Of a DNA stretch of 64,000 nucleotides, positions 7,537 through 16,575 are shown piece by piece. Below the pieces are notes generated by a model, which ran no database searches, was not told the origin of the DNA, and saw only the letters and a program-made list of their open reading frames with translations. Source of the DNA: Granulicatella adiacens ATCC 49175. GTDB taxonomy: Bacteria; Bacillota; Bacilli; Lactobacillales; Aerococcaceae. Made by a program: the position numbers and the translations under genes. How positions within the stretch are numbered: the first letter of the stretch is position 1; each line of letters begins with the position of its first letter. Location of the stretch: assembly GCF_025150565.1 (NCBI RefSeq), contig NZ_CP102283.1, positions 1,901,423 through 1,965,422 on the forward strand, written 5' to 3'.

Positions 7537-9429
7537 CTATCGAATCGCTTCTATAAATGATTCCACATTTTTTGCTTCTAATAATGACATCATCTTTTCT
7601 GGAGAATCTAACTGCTTTCCTAACCATCCTAGAAACAGCTGCATAAACTCCATATCCTCTTCTTTGAGTGCCAGTAAAATAACCAATTTAACAGGGAAAT
7701 GATTCCACTGAATGGGTTCTTTTAAAACGGCTATCGAAATCATTGATCGTTTACTTTCTGGACGTAATGGATGAGGAATCGCTAATGCATAATCAAAATC
7801 CGTCGAAGATAAATTTTCTCTTTCTAGAACTGAGTTTAGAAACTCCTTCGTAACGATATTCTCTTGAATTAAATGGTGTCCCATCTCATGGAGTAATTCA
7901 TCTCGATTATTGGGCTGGATGTTCGCATAAAAGAACTTTTCACTCATGAAATCCGGGATTTGCGAGCGAATCTTATGACTCATTTGTTCTGTCTCTAAGG
8001 TATTCATCACCTTTATCAACTGAATTTCATCTTGAGTATTAAAGAAAAGTCCTAAACGAACAGTTGGAATTTCAAGGGGATGCTCTATTTGGTCAAATGT
8101 AATGAGCAAGTCTGCATCGTAGAATTCCGATAAATCAGTCGTAAATGTACTCTGCTCCACGACAAAATCTAAACGATGAGAAAACTGATCTTTCAGGCGA
8201 CTAACACTTCCTGCAATGAGTGGATACTGTGTATTCGCAATGAGAATCGCACGTAATTTTTGCGGTTTAACTCGCTGCATATATGCTGCTCCAATATGTA
8301 GAGCGATAAATCCTATTTCCTCCTCTGTCATCTCACATTGAAAGACTGACATCAAATATTGACTAATCGATACGGCCGTATCAAATACTAGAGGGTATTG
8401 TCGTTTAAAGGTTTGAACATAGACATTAGGTAAGCTCAAATTCAGCTGTACTCGTTCCAAAAATCCTTGCAAATGCAATTGGAAACGCATGGTAAAATCT
8501 TCTTGTTCTATAAAAGAAACCCCCATGATACTGTAAAGCTGTTCTCCGATTTGTCTAACTACTTCTTCTAAATCGACTATTTCTCCACGAAAAGAAATTT
8601 TTGATTCAACGGCATCAGAGTTATGATAGGCTTTTAAAAGTTTGGCAAAAGATACCACCTCAGCTTCTGGAATGATTGTTTCTTCTAGAATTTTGGAGAA
8701 AATAGAGCGCACAATCTGATACTCTACTTCCAAATCCAATTCATCCTGCGAGAATTCTTGAACGGTATGTCCCACTTTAATCCGTTGTAATACAATCCCC
8801 ATATGAAGCAGTAAAAATGGCATCAGTGACTTACGAATAGAATAGCGATTATGCTTTAGTTTATCCCAAATGATTGACTGAATATGTTCCATATCCAATT
8901 CTGGATACACTTGCATTAACTCGCTACTATTTAAAAAGTCCTCTCCCACTTCTTTTTTTAATAGATTTCTATACAGTTTTCTTTTGCTCGTTTCAGATCC
9001 TTCTAATTGTAAAAATCCATTGTTCAACTGTAATGACAGACCTTCATATTCTTGCAATTTCTGTTGAACACGAATTCGAACTAATTCAAAAGTTTTAGCG
9101 CTTACAAAACACTGTTCACAAAAATGATCAATAAACACTCCATCCTCTTTAAACAATAGTTGTTTTAACAAATGAACACTGCGTTCTTCATTGTCCTGAG
9201 GAGTCTTTGTCGGATTCAATGCTGTAATATATCTGTTTTGTTGAAAGGCTACAAGATGATACCCTTTTTGACGATTTGCTTGGATGATATGAGGAGCTTC
9301 TTGATTAATATGTTCAATATCTAGTCGAACCGTTCGAGTACTCACACCCAAACAGGTCGCAAGCTCTCTCCCTTTCATCCATTCTTGACGAGATAGTAGT
9401 TGCAATAACTGTTGGTGACGCTGTTTCAT
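7537..9429 (-). CDS. BglG/MtlR-type PTS-regulated transcription activator
   Basis: 630 residues. N-terminal winged helix (RQEWMKGRELATCLGVSTRTVRLDIEHIN, residues ~10-40), a second helical region, two PTS regulation domains (His in QEFSQDELDLEVEY and EIGFIALHIGAAYMQR), an EIIB-like segment (ILIANTQYPLIAGSV, lacking an obvious catalytic Cys) and an EIIA-like C-terminus (DFDYALAIPHPLRPE). These activators respond to phosphorylation by HPr and the cognate EIIB. The frame opens at 9444, but GGAGGGG sits just before ATG 9429. First gene of the operon, so it likely controls its own promoter. Confidence 0.9.
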   Translation of the reverse strand: MKQRHQQLLQLLSRQEWMKGRELATCLGVSTRTVRLDIEHINQEAPHIIQANRQKGYHLVAFQQNRYITALNPTKTPQDNEERSVHLLKQLLFKEDGVFIDHFCEQCFVSAKTFELVRIRVQQKLQEYEGLSLQLNNGFLQLEGSETSKRKLYRNLLKKEVGEDFLNSSELMQVYPELDMEHIQSIIWDKLKHNRYSIRKSLMPFLLLHMGIVLQRIKVGHTVQEFSQDELDLEVEYQIVRSIFSKILEETIIPEAEVVSFAKLLKAYHNSDAVESKISFRGEIVDLEEVVRQIGEQLYSIMGVSFIEQEDFTMRFQLHLQGFLERVQLNLSLPNVYVQTFKRQYPLVFDTAVSISQYLMSVFQCEMTEEEIGFIALHIGAAYMQRVKPQKLRAILIANTQYPLIAGSVSRLKDQFSHRLDFVVEQSTFTTDLSEFYDADLLITFDQIEHPLEIPTVRLGLFFNTQDEIQLIKVMNTLETEQMSHKIRSQIPDFMSEKFFYANIQPNNRDELLHEMGHHLIQENIVTKEFLNSVLERENLSSTDFDYALAIPHPLRPESKRSMISIAVLKEPIQWNHFPVKLVILLALKEEDMEFMQLFLGWLGKQLDSPEKMMSLLEAKNVESFIEAIR

Positions 9430-9476
9430 AAAAATCCCCTCCATCTCAACTTGACTATACCAAATTCTTCACATCT

Positions 9477-9510
9477 ATTATACCTAAAATCTTTTCCTAT
9501 TGTTAGGAAA
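9477..9510 (-). promoter_or_regulatory. Candidate PTS operon promoter overlapping an inverted repeat
   Basis: On the minus strand TATAAT (9477-9482) is preceded, 18 nt upstream, by CTAACA, a 4/6 match to a -35 box. A perfect inverted repeat, TTTCCTA-TTGT-TAGGAAA (9493-9510), covers the -35 region. It is a plausible operator for the BglG-type activator or another sugar regulator. Confidence 0.5.
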
Positions 9511-9586
9511 TTTTAGCCCATTCGTGAAATTATTCGTAAATTTTCTTACTTTTTGACAGGTTTTGGATGATTGGTGTGCTAAAAAG

Positions 9587-9780
9587 AAAAAGATGTCTCT
9601 TCGATTGAAAAGTTTCTAATAGTAGCTGTAATAGGGCACCGGCTTGAGCCGAAGTCTCAAGCTCTTTCAAGATTCAAACGACCTCTAGAAAATCAATTTC
9701 AAGAGGTCGTAATTCACTTTGAACGCTATCCCCTATTACTGCTACTATGGAACTTTTCAACTCTTTCGAGACATCTTTTT
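9587..9780 (+). repeat. Structured intergenic element, copy A
   Basis: The outer stem AAAAAGATGTCTC (9587-9599) pairs perfectly with GAGACATCTTTTT (9768-9780). Further outer pairing joins ATAGTAGC/GCTACTAT and GTAATAGGG/CCCTATTAC. Inside are hairpin 1 (GCTTGAG 9642-9648 with CTCAAGC 9656-9662, loop CCGAAGT) and hairpin 2 (ACGACCTCT 9678-9686 with AGAGGTCGT 9702-9710). Orientation follows this layout. It shares loops and layout with three other copies in the window. Confidence 0.75.
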
Positions 9781-9812
9781 CAACTACTCAATCAAAATCC
9801 AGTCAACAAGAG

Positions 9813-10100
9813 AATTACAAATGGTTTCAGGTGGGGAAACCAAAACAACAAGGTGCGCTGCAGCAATAACGGCACCCCCTCGAGCCTTCATCTCAAGGGT
9901 AGCAAGCCTTAAACTGAGGGTAAGTGATCAATCGCTAACCCTCAGTAATTCGCATTGCTTGCGATTACCTTATTGTTATTATGATGAAATCCATTAGGAG
10001 TTCTTTTGAGACTCCATTTAATTACTGCTTTCTATAGATTTTCCTTTAGCACATATCACATATTGAGTGAATAAGTAAATTACAAATTGTTTCAGGCGGA
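9813..10100 (+). repeat. Short direct repeat flanking copy B
   Basis: AATTACAAATGGTTTCAGG (from 9813) recurs as AATTACAAATTGTTTCAGG (10078-10096), followed in both cases by G-rich sequence and ACAAGGTG. The repeats bracket structured copy B and suggest a duplication. No coding potential is seen between 9430 and 10181. Confidence 0.5.
9863..9985 (+). repeat. Structured intergenic element, copy B (partly degenerate)
   Basis: Same layout as copy A but with a shorter outer stem (AATAAC 9865-9870 with GTTATT 9975-9980). Hairpin 1 spans 9876-9899 with loop CCTTCAT; hairpin 2 is CTGAGGGT (9914-9921) with ACCCTCAG (9938-9945), followed by the conserved AATTCGCATTG. The stem sequences differ from copy A while pairing is kept. 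Confidence 0.65.
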
Positions 10101-10150
10101 GGGACGGGAAGGACAAGGTGGGTGCTTTTGAGAGGCGGTTTTTGGGCAAC

Positions 10151-10174
10151 AAAAAAGGCACCAGAATCGGTGCC
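10151..10174 (-). terminator. Terminator of the tRNA-Tyr/tRNA-Gln transcript
   Basis: On the minus strand GGCACC pairs with GGTGCC around a 6-nt loop and runs into six T residues. It lies 8 nt after tRNA-Gln. Confidence 0.9.
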
Positions 10175-10181
10175 TGCAGGA

Positions 10182-10253
10182 CTGGGGTAGCTGGATTCGA
10201 ACCAACGAATGACGGAGTCAAAGTCCGTTGCCTTACCGCTTGGCTATACCCCA
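10182..10253 (-). tRNA. tRNA-Gln (TTG)
   Basis: 72-nt cloverleaf on the minus strand. Acceptor TGGGGTA pairs with TACCCCA, the T loop is GGTTCGAATCC, and the anticodon loop CTTTGAC gives TTG. The 3' CCA is not encoded. Follows tRNA-Tyr in the same transcript. Confidence 0.95.
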
Positions 10254-10254
10254 A

Positions 10255-10338
10255 TGGTGGAGGGGGGCAGATTCGAACTGCCGAACCCGAAGGAGCGGAT
10301 TTACAGTCCGCCGCGTTTAGCCACTTCGCTACCCCTCC
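10255..10338 (-). tRNA. tRNA-Tyr (GTA)
   Basis: Class II tRNA with a long variable arm on the minus strand. Acceptor GGAGGGG pairs with CCCCTCC, the anticodon loop CTGTAAA gives GTA, discriminator A, and CCA is encoded. Its ACCA end can pair with the TGGT bulge of the tyrS T-box at 24.7 kb. Confidence 0.96.
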
Positions 10339-10415
10339 AGCAAATATTAAAATTTCGTACTCAGATATCTTACAACAGTTTGAAGGAGAATGCAAGGATT
10401 TTACCGCAAAAACAT

Positions 10416-10449
10416 AAAGAATCTAGTCGATTTCCTGGCTAGATTCTTT
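10416..10449 (-). terminator. Terminator of the helicase gene
   Basis: AAAGAATCTAG (10416-10426) pairs with CTAGATTCTTT (10439-10449), giving an 11-bp stem. On the minus strand it is followed by ATGTTTTTG. It lies directly after the helicase stop codon. Confidence 0.75.
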
Positions 10450-10455
10450 ATAAGT

Positions 10456-13146
10456 TTATTTTAATTTAGACGTGACTTTCTTCTTAGAGAAAGTTCGCTC
10501 TTGTTTATTTCCTAATGCGTTCAGACGTGCATCCAAGAGAATATGACGGCCTTCTACATTACGAGTGTATATGATTTCGTACTTGCCAATGTATTTTTCA
10601 ATGTTGGCTACAAAAGCGACGACGTCTTCTTTACGTTTATCAAACATACTTGGAACGGCAAAATATTTTGTTTGATCATTGACCCTAGTCGTAGCTCTTA
10701 GAATATAGCGCTGGTTCTCAATTGGAGCAAAGAATTCCGATAACGCCTGTGCGAAGAGTTCCTTCTCACGCAAGGTTCCCCCTTTTAGATAAGTGGCTGT
10801 TTGAAAAGAATCTTTATCCTCACGAACGACTCTAGCCTTGCAGTTTTGTGTCTGCAAGTGTCCTGATGCTAGCAAGGCTTTTCGGATGGATTCCGCAAAG
10901 AGTTCGAGGCGTTTATACGGACTCTTGTAAAGGAAATATCTCAACCAGACGATATTTAACACGATGAGCGATAAAATCCCCACTGGATAAAAGAGTTGGG
11001 ACGGTCCTTTTACAAAATCGAGAAATAAATAGACAATCAATTCCGTCAGTACAATTGCTTGCGCGTAGGTGAGAATTTTTCGTGCATCTGTTAGAAGAAC
11101 GGTCGGCAAGAACGCCTTGTCCACTTGCACTTCACTAGCGACTTCCATATCTTCTAGAAGCGGAAGAGATTCATTCCAGCGCTCTCTCAACTCTTCGCGG
11201 TTACGCGAGCGGCTGATGGTTTCTTGGTTGAGTTTTGTTAAATTCTTCTTCGTAAACTCGATATTTCCAAGGTCTAATCGATCCACGCCCGATTCAATCG
11301 TGTTCTCATTATAGTGTAGTCCTAAAAATTGCTTCATGCGGCGCTGCAACAATTCCATATCCGGACTATCGATTCCGACAGCAACCTCTTCGTCTTCTTC
11401 CTTCTTGAAGAGTTTTTTCTCCGCCAGATTAATGGACACAAGATGCCAAACGCTGCTTGTTTTATCCGGATTTTCCGGCCAAATACGAATCGCACGCCCT
11501 CGCATCTGATTGCTGAGCATGAAACTTCCGACAAAGCTAGCGAGAATCAATGAGTTCACGCACGGCGCATCCCATCCTTCCCCTAGGAGCGATTTTGTCC
11601 CAATTACGACATGAATATGCCCTTCTTGGAAGAGCTGCGTCACGGCGCTGACTAAATCATGTTGCGAACCTACTAAACGGACCTTCACATAGTCCTTCTC
11701 GTCTAGTTGTCCTACTGATTGGAAGGTAATTTTATCGGCTCCAAAAACAGCCTCTAGACGCGATTTTACACCTGACGGGATAATAACGAGACTTCCTGTT
11801 AAAACGGCCATAGGAACGTCTAATTGTTGTTCCTCAAACTCTCTACGAAGGACTTCGAAGTAGGGCAATACGCCCAGTTGGCTATATTGAACTTCTGGGT
11901 TTCCTAAGTGCGCCTCAAAGTCCTTTCGAATGAAGTCGGTTAGAATCAATTGTCTCAAGTCGCTGCCTAATGTTTCGTATTCTGCCTTAAAAATATCTCT
12001 GACGGCATTCAATTTTCCAAGAGATTGGTTCAATAGCTGGTCTATTTTTTTATTGCGACATAACTGTACTTGTTTGCGGTCGATTAACCCCAGAGATTTC
12101 AATTCACTCTTTAACTCTTTCAGGTCTTCTTCGGATAAATCATACCAATGTGGTACATCAAACAACATTCCTTGTAAGAGGATTTCAAACCACGCCAAGT
12201 CAAACATCGGAAGGCGGCTTGCCCCTAGTAATTGTTGAAACTGTTTCGGGAACTCGATTCCTTTATGACGTAGAAAAATCAGTGTAGCCGAGAGATACTT
12301 CGGTTCGTTTAAGAGTTCATCTTCCGAAATGGTTCCATCGAGCGCACGGCTAGTTCTCACCGCCTCGCAAAACATCGAATCAGAGGATAGATTTTTCAAA
12401 AAGGCTCTCTTCTGCGTAGAAAACTGATCGAGTTGATTCTCTTCTTCCTTCGTTGGGAAAGAGAAATACACATAGTCCTGGTGCGGACACAAACTGCCCT
12501 CTTTGACGAGTTCTGGGACGGTAATTTCTTCATCGATTTCTCCACACATGGCCACATAACGCTCCCACAGTGCAGGCTCTCCTTCATATGGAGGTGTTGC
12601 CGTTAGCGAAATCACCTTCATATCCGCAAAGGATTTACGGAAGGTTTCTAGACTCTTCCACCATTCATTTCGCAAATGATGACACTCATCGAGGCACAAT
12701 GTTCCAAGATTTTCTTCCTTAAAGAGCTTAATAATATCCACGTCTTTAAAATCAAAATGCTCGTTTTCGACGACATCATCCGTATCCTCAACTTCCGTGT
12801 CGCCTTCCAAACGGTTGATGGCACTGTGCAACGCTTGATACGTCGCAACGGTGATCATCTTTGGCTGTTTGAGATTTTGCGAAATCATTTCATCGGCTAG
12901 AAGCTCATCATCCAGAAATGCCTCACGAATACGGTCAACCCATTGCTGACGAATCGTCACGGTCGGCACTAAAATGAGCGCAGGATTACTGTTTCGACGG
13001 ATAAATTCAATTCCTAGCGTCGTTTTCCCAGAACCTGGGGCCGCCACTAAGTGAATATGACCATCCGCCATAATCGTCTCACTTTTTTCTAAAATGCGCT
13101 TTTGATACTCTCTCCACTCGCCTTTAAAAGATAAGTGTTCTAACAC
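10456..13146 (-). CDS. DEAD/DEAH-box (SF2) helicase-like protein with a C-terminal membrane hairpin
   Basis: 896 residues. Helicase motifs: Walker A AAPGSGKTTLGIEF (~35-48), DECHH in TLCLDECHHLRNEW, SLTATPPYEG, and a second RecA half with HVVIGTKSLLGEGWD and QMRGRAIRIWPENP. The C-terminal third has two hydrophobic stretches (IVLTELIVYLFLDF and VGILSLIVLNIVWLRYFL), so the protein is probably membrane-tethered, which is unusual for this class. GTG start at 13146 with GGAGG 6 nt upstream. It stands as a single gene with its own terminator. DNA repair or a defence role are both possible; neither is shown by the sequence. Confidence 0.75.
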   Translation of the reverse strand: MLEHLSFKGEWREYQKRILEKSETIMADGHIHLVAAPGSGKTTLGIEFIRRNSNPALILVPTVTIRQQWVDRIREAFLDDELLADEMISQNLKQPKMITVATYQALHSAINRLEGDTEVEDTDDVVENEHFDFKDVDIIKLFKEENLGTLCLDECHHLRNEWWKSLETFRKSFADMKVISLTATPPYEGEPALWERYVAMCGEIDEEITVPELVKEGSLCPHQDYVYFSFPTKEEENQLDQFSTQKRAFLKNLSSDSMFCEAVRTSRALDGTISEDELLNEPKYLSATLIFLRHKGIEFPKQFQQLLGASRLPMFDLAWFEILLQGMLFDVPHWYDLSEEDLKELKSELKSLGLIDRKQVQLCRNKKIDQLLNQSLGKLNAVRDIFKAEYETLGSDLRQLILTDFIRKDFEAHLGNPEVQYSQLGVLPYFEVLRREFEEQQLDVPMAVLTGSLVIIPSGVKSRLEAVFGADKITFQSVGQLDEKDYVKVRLVGSQHDLVSAVTQLFQEGHIHVVIGTKSLLGEGWDAPCVNSLILASFVGSFMLSNQMRGRAIRIWPENPDKTSSVWHLVSINLAEKKLFKKEEDEEVAVGIDSPDMELLQRRMKQFLGLHYNENTIESGVDRLDLGNIEFTKKNLTKLNQETISRSRNREELRERWNESLPLLEDMEVASEVQVDKAFLPTVLLTDARKILTYAQAIVLTELIVYLFLDFVKGPSQLFYPVGILSLIVLNIVWLRYFLYKSPYKRLELFAESIRKALLASGHLQTQNCKARVVREDKDSFQTATYLKGGTLREKELFAQALSEFFAPIENQRYILRATTRVNDQTKYFAVPSMFDKRKEDVVAFVANIEKYIGKYEIIYTRNVEGRHILLDARLNALGNKQERTFSKKKVTSKLK

Positions 13147-13177
13147 CTAACCCCTCCTTTACTCATTCATTATACCA

Positions 13178-14500
13178 TCAGATTTCTTCTTTTAATTCGA
13201 TTTTGATGACACTGTCCACTTCATCAGGTAACGGATAGGTGTAAGCCCCAATTTCTCCATATTGTGCAAAGCAAATGTCTTGAAAAGCTAAAGTAGTCCA
13301 ACTGTTAGAAATCCTTACTTCGCTACCATCATGGACAAAACTCAACCGTTCAATCTGCTCTTTATCGATTCCTGTTAACGCAATCGGACCAATAGGTTGT
13401 TCAAACACATGGGCATACAACATTTTCCCTTTCTTTGTATAATAACCCCATTCCGGTTTTGGCAGATTCACTAATTCTCCTTCGTAGATAGATTCTCCAT
13501 TACTCTTCATCCACTGTCCAATTTCCTGCAAAATTTCTATGCTTTCTCTTGGGAATTTCCCTTTAGCGTCTGGTCCTACATTTAAAATCATATTTCCGCC
13601 CTTGCTGACACATTCCACCAATTTACGAATAAGAACTTTAGAGCTTTTAAAGAGTTTGTCAGACGGATTATACGCCCAGTGATTATTCATCGTAAGACAC
13701 AATTCCCAAGGTAACAACTCTCCCTTATCATTCCGAATCCCTTCATGAGGTACAATTTGTTCAGGACTAACAAAATCTCCAGAATAAGAATGAATCTCCT
13801 CTGTAGCAATGCTTCCAAATCCTTCCCCGGAAGTCTCTAATCGATTATCTATCACTACATCCGGTTGATGTTTGCGAACCAGTTCTATTAATTCACTTGC
13901 CTTCCATTTTTCTCCAAACATTTCCCCATACGAAAAATCAAACCAAAGAATATCAAGTTTCCCATATTTGGTAACTAGTTCCTCGACTTGGTGATGCATC
14001 AATTCTAAATACCGATCAAAATTGATTTGCTCATTCTGATACTGCTTATTTCCTCTCATGGGATGGTGGCGATCTTCATATTTAGGATAATCTGAATGAT
14101 ACCAGTCTAAGAGGCTGAAATAGAGTCCCACTCGCAGTCCTTCTGCACGAACAGCCTCTACAAATTCCTTTACCAAATCTCGTCCAAAAGCGGTATTGGT
14201 AATCTTATAATCCGTGTACGCTGAATCGAATAAGCAAAAACCGTCATGATGTTTCGCAGTTAACACAACATATTTCATCCCTGCCTCTTTTGCAGCTTTT
14301 GCCCACTTCCTTGCATTGAATTCAGTAGGATTAAAGGCTTCAAAATAGGGTTGATAGTCCTCAATCGTCATTTTTTCATTATTACGGATCCATTCTCCTC
14401 TTCCAGGAATGGCATACAGTCCAAAATGAATAAACATTCCAAATCGAGCCTGTCTAAACCACTTTGTTCTCTCTAAAATAACCTCTAGTGAATTTTCCAT
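13178..14500 (-). CDS. Alpha-L-fucosidase, glycoside hydrolase family 29
   Basis: 440 residues. The N-terminus WFRQARFGMFIHFGLYAIPGRGEW is the GH29 signature, followed by YVVLTAKHHDGFCLFDS and LDILWFDFSYGEMFG; the Asp of WFDF is the expected nucleophile. No signal peptide, so it acts on imported fucosides. A second in-frame ATG lies at 14506; GGAG is 9 nt before 14500 and only 3 nt before 14506, so 14500 is preferred with some doubt. Its closeness to the glycosylasparaginase/PTS operon suggests core-fucosylated N-glycan fragments as a substrate (inference). Confidence 0.9.
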   Translation of the reverse strand: MENSLEVILERTKWFRQARFGMFIHFGLYAIPGRGEWIRNNEKMTIEDYQPYFEAFNPTEFNARKWAKAAKEAGMKYVVLTAKHHDGFCLFDSAYTDYKITNTAFGRDLVKEFVEAVRAEGLRVGLYFSLLDWYHSDYPKYEDRHHPMRGNKQYQNEQINFDRYLELMHHQVEELVTKYGKLDILWFDFSYGEMFGEKWKASELIELVRKHQPDVVIDNRLETSGEGFGSIATEEIHSYSGDFVSPEQIVPHEGIRNDKGELLPWELCLTMNNHWAYNPSDKLFKSSKVLIRKLVECVSKGGNMILNVGPDAKGKFPRESIEILQEIGQWMKSNGESIYEGELVNLPKPEWGYYTKKGKMLYAHVFEQPIGPIALTGIDKEQIERLSFVHDGSEVRISNSWTTLAFQDICFAQYGEIGAYTYPLPDEVDSVIKIELKEEI

Positions 14501-14620
14501 CTTCATCCGCTCCTTTATTCTATTGCCCCAATACTATGCCTTCATTCTAGCACTCTTCCTCTTTTAAAAACATCCCTAATTTTGGTGAACACATCAAATT
14601 TCTTCTCGTTATTTGAAAAT

Positions 14621-14645
14621 AAAAAAGGACTCATTCTATGAGCCC
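14621..14645 (-). terminator. Terminator after chorismate mutase
   Basis: On the minus strand GGGCTCAT pairs with ATGAGTCC around AGA, followed by six T residues. Confidence 0.85.
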
Positions 14646-14671
14646 TTCTCTACAATCTAAAAAAATGAATT

Positions 14672-14938
14672 TTATTCATCCATTTGTATTTTTTGATAGT
14701 CTTTGGAGACTTTCATTAAAGTCTCATATACTTCACGAAGTTCTTCCTTTAATCCTTCGTCCGTCAAATACGATTGCACTTTTGCAATCACTTCTTTTTC
14801 ACGACTGGCATCGAAAATGGCCATCCCATTTTCCTTTTTAATTCGAGCAACATCCATAACGACTTGCATTCGTCTTTCAAAAAGAGAGACGATTTCGCGG
14901 TCGATGGTATCAATTTCTGCACGTTGATTGTCTAACAT
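14672..14938 (-). CDS. Chorismate mutase (AroQ type)
   Basis: 88-residue all-helical protein. RAEIDTIDREIVSLFERRM, then VARIKKENG and DASREKEVIAKV, match monofunctional AroQ chorismate mutases, with the expected active-site Arg, Lys and Glu positions. It converts chorismate to prephenate for Phe/Tyr synthesis. AGGAGG is 6 nt before ATG 14938. It follows an SLC13-type permease by 10 nt and shares its transcript; the functional link is unclear, and no other aromatic biosynthesis gene is in the window. Confidence 0.9.
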   Translation of the reverse strand: MLDNQRAEIDTIDREIVSLFERRMQVVMDVARIKKENGMAIFDASREKEVIAKVQSYLTDEGLKEELREVYETLMKVSKDYQKIQMDE

Positions 14939-14948
14939 CTAAAACCTC

Positions 14949-16421
14949 CTAAATTCCAAAAAAGACTCCTAATGGATAGCCGATAACAACGGCACTAATC
15001 GCACTAAGCAAGAATAAAACTCCCCCATAAAGAAATGTATCTTTTGCGTTCGTCCATCCAGAACCTACCGAAATGGCCACATAAGGCATTGATGGTGGTG
15101 TCATAAACGCTAGGCTCGCCATGAATCCAATCAGACAGGCAATCGTTCCAGCTTGAACTTCAATAGATCCTGTAGCGTAAACAGTCGTTAACACGGTTGT
15201 TACAACCGAAACGGTGACTAAATTAGAAGAGACATTTGTTTGAAAACCTGCCCACAATACAAAGATAATCACAACCAATAATGGCGAAAGGGTCGCAAAT
15301 AGAGGTACTAATGAGCTTTCGAGTAAGCTAATCACCCCAAATTCAGGTTTCGTAATTAAGGTTCCCATACTCAATGTTGCCCCTACTAAGAACATGCTTG
15401 GCCAATAGACCCCCTTTTGTAGGCCTTCTTGAATGGAGAGGAGTGGTTTCCCTTCAAATGATAGAATCGCTAAAAGAATTACTCCAACCATCGGAGGAAA
15501 TGCCATTCCAGCGCCTTTTAAGAAAGTAGCCACGTCAGGTAGTAGTCCTCCGATTAGTTCTGGAAGAACCCATAGAAGAACAACACTCATAAAAATAAGG
15601 ACCGTTGCTTTCTCACGTCTATTTTTCGGTGGTAAATTTTCTAGCGAGGTCATTTGTTTCATTTCTACTTGGGACAAATCCACTCGCCAAATAGTTCTAA
15701 GAACAACTCCCATCGCGATAAAGAGCACGAGTCCGGCTGGAATTCCAATCATCATATATTGCGCGTTGGAAATCGCAATTCCCGTTGCCGTCTTATAGAG
15801 TGCCATCGCCGTTACTGAAAAGACGTGATTGATTGGTGTCATCGCAGTTCCGATGGCAATTGTCGAAAATAGAACAATTAATAAAATGGAAGCTTTTCTA
15901 TCTCCTTTTTTAAATCCTAACAGAGCCATCATCTCTTCATAAATTGGAAAAACAATCATAAAGAGAATCGTCGGGGAAATAAAGAGACTAATAAATAAGA
16001 CACTTGTATAGAATGCTCCGATAAAATGCCAAGGTGTTTTTCCTGCAAATGAACTTCCCAAGGCCTTTGCGACAAATCTTCGAAGAGCTGGAGTTTGCTC
16101 CAAAGCATAGGTCATTAAAAATGTAAATAATAGAAAGACAAAAGTCGTATTTCCAAACGACAGATTAAAAATCTGTCCATAATTTACTCCTGGAAGCATC
16201 CCGATTCCTAATAGTACATAGCAGAGAACGCTTGGCCAATCCGTTGCGACAAAGAGCCAAAGCAGAAGACTGCTAAAGAAGATGGACAGAACGGAAACGG
16301 TCGGTGCTGCTAGTCCAAATAATGTTCCTTGTGTAATGGTTAAATAACCGCTAATGGCTATTAAAAGACTACTAATTGCAATAATGAATTGCTGCGGTTT
16401 CGTCCATTTTTTTCCTTTCAT
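14949..16421 (-). CDS. SLC13 / DASS-family anion permease
   Basis: 490 residues with about 12 hydrophobic segments. LPPKNRREKATVLIFMSVVLLWVLPE in the middle loop and the late NVSSNLVTVSVVTTVLTTVY and PPSMPYVAISVGSGW match the substrate-binding SNT-like and proline-rich loops of divalent-anion:sodium symporters. Likely imports a dicarboxylate, sulfate or another anion. GAGGTG precedes ATG 16421. Co-transcribed with chorismate mutase. Substrate cannot be read from the sequence. Confidence 0.8.
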   Translation of the reverse strand: MKGKKWTKPQQFIIAISSLLIAISGYLTITQGTLFGLAAPTVSVLSIFFSSLLLWLFVATDWPSVLCYVLLGIGMLPGVNYGQIFNLSFGNTTFVFLLFTFLMTYALEQTPALRRFVAKALGSSFAGKTPWHFIGAFYTSVLFISLFISPTILFMIVFPIYEEMMALLGFKKGDRKASILLIVLFSTIAIGTAMTPINHVFSVTAMALYKTATGIAISNAQYMMIGIPAGLVLFIAMGVVLRTIWRVDLSQVEMKQMTSLENLPPKNRREKATVLIFMSVVLLWVLPELIGGLLPDVATFLKGAGMAFPPMVGVILLAILSFEGKPLLSIQEGLQKGVYWPSMFLVGATLSMGTLITKPEFGVISLLESSLVPLFATLSPLLVVIIFVLWAGFQTNVSSNLVTVSVVTTVLTTVYATGSIEVQAGTIACLIGFMASLAFMTPPSMPYVAISVGSGWTNAKDTFLYGGVLFLLSAISAVVIGYPLGVFFGI

Positions 16422-16544
16422 TGTTTCACCTCATTCTTATCTATCCTACCTCATTTTAAATCAGATTGCTATTGAAACTAGGAATAAACTTTGGAATCCG
16501 ATATCACTTTTCTTCTATATTATATAGGAAAATTATTCCCAAAA

Positions 16545-16570
16545 TAAAAAAGCCAGGGCAGTCCCTGGCT
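16545..16570 (-). terminator. Terminator of ribU
   Basis: On the minus strand AGCCAGGGA-CTG-CCCTGGCT forms a strong stem and runs into TTTTTTA. Confidence 0.9.
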
Positions 16571-16575
16571 CTTGT

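Noticed and set aside
10118..10417. Open frames over the tRNA-Gln/tRNA-Tyr pair
   Set aside because: They coincide with tRNA genes and a terminator.
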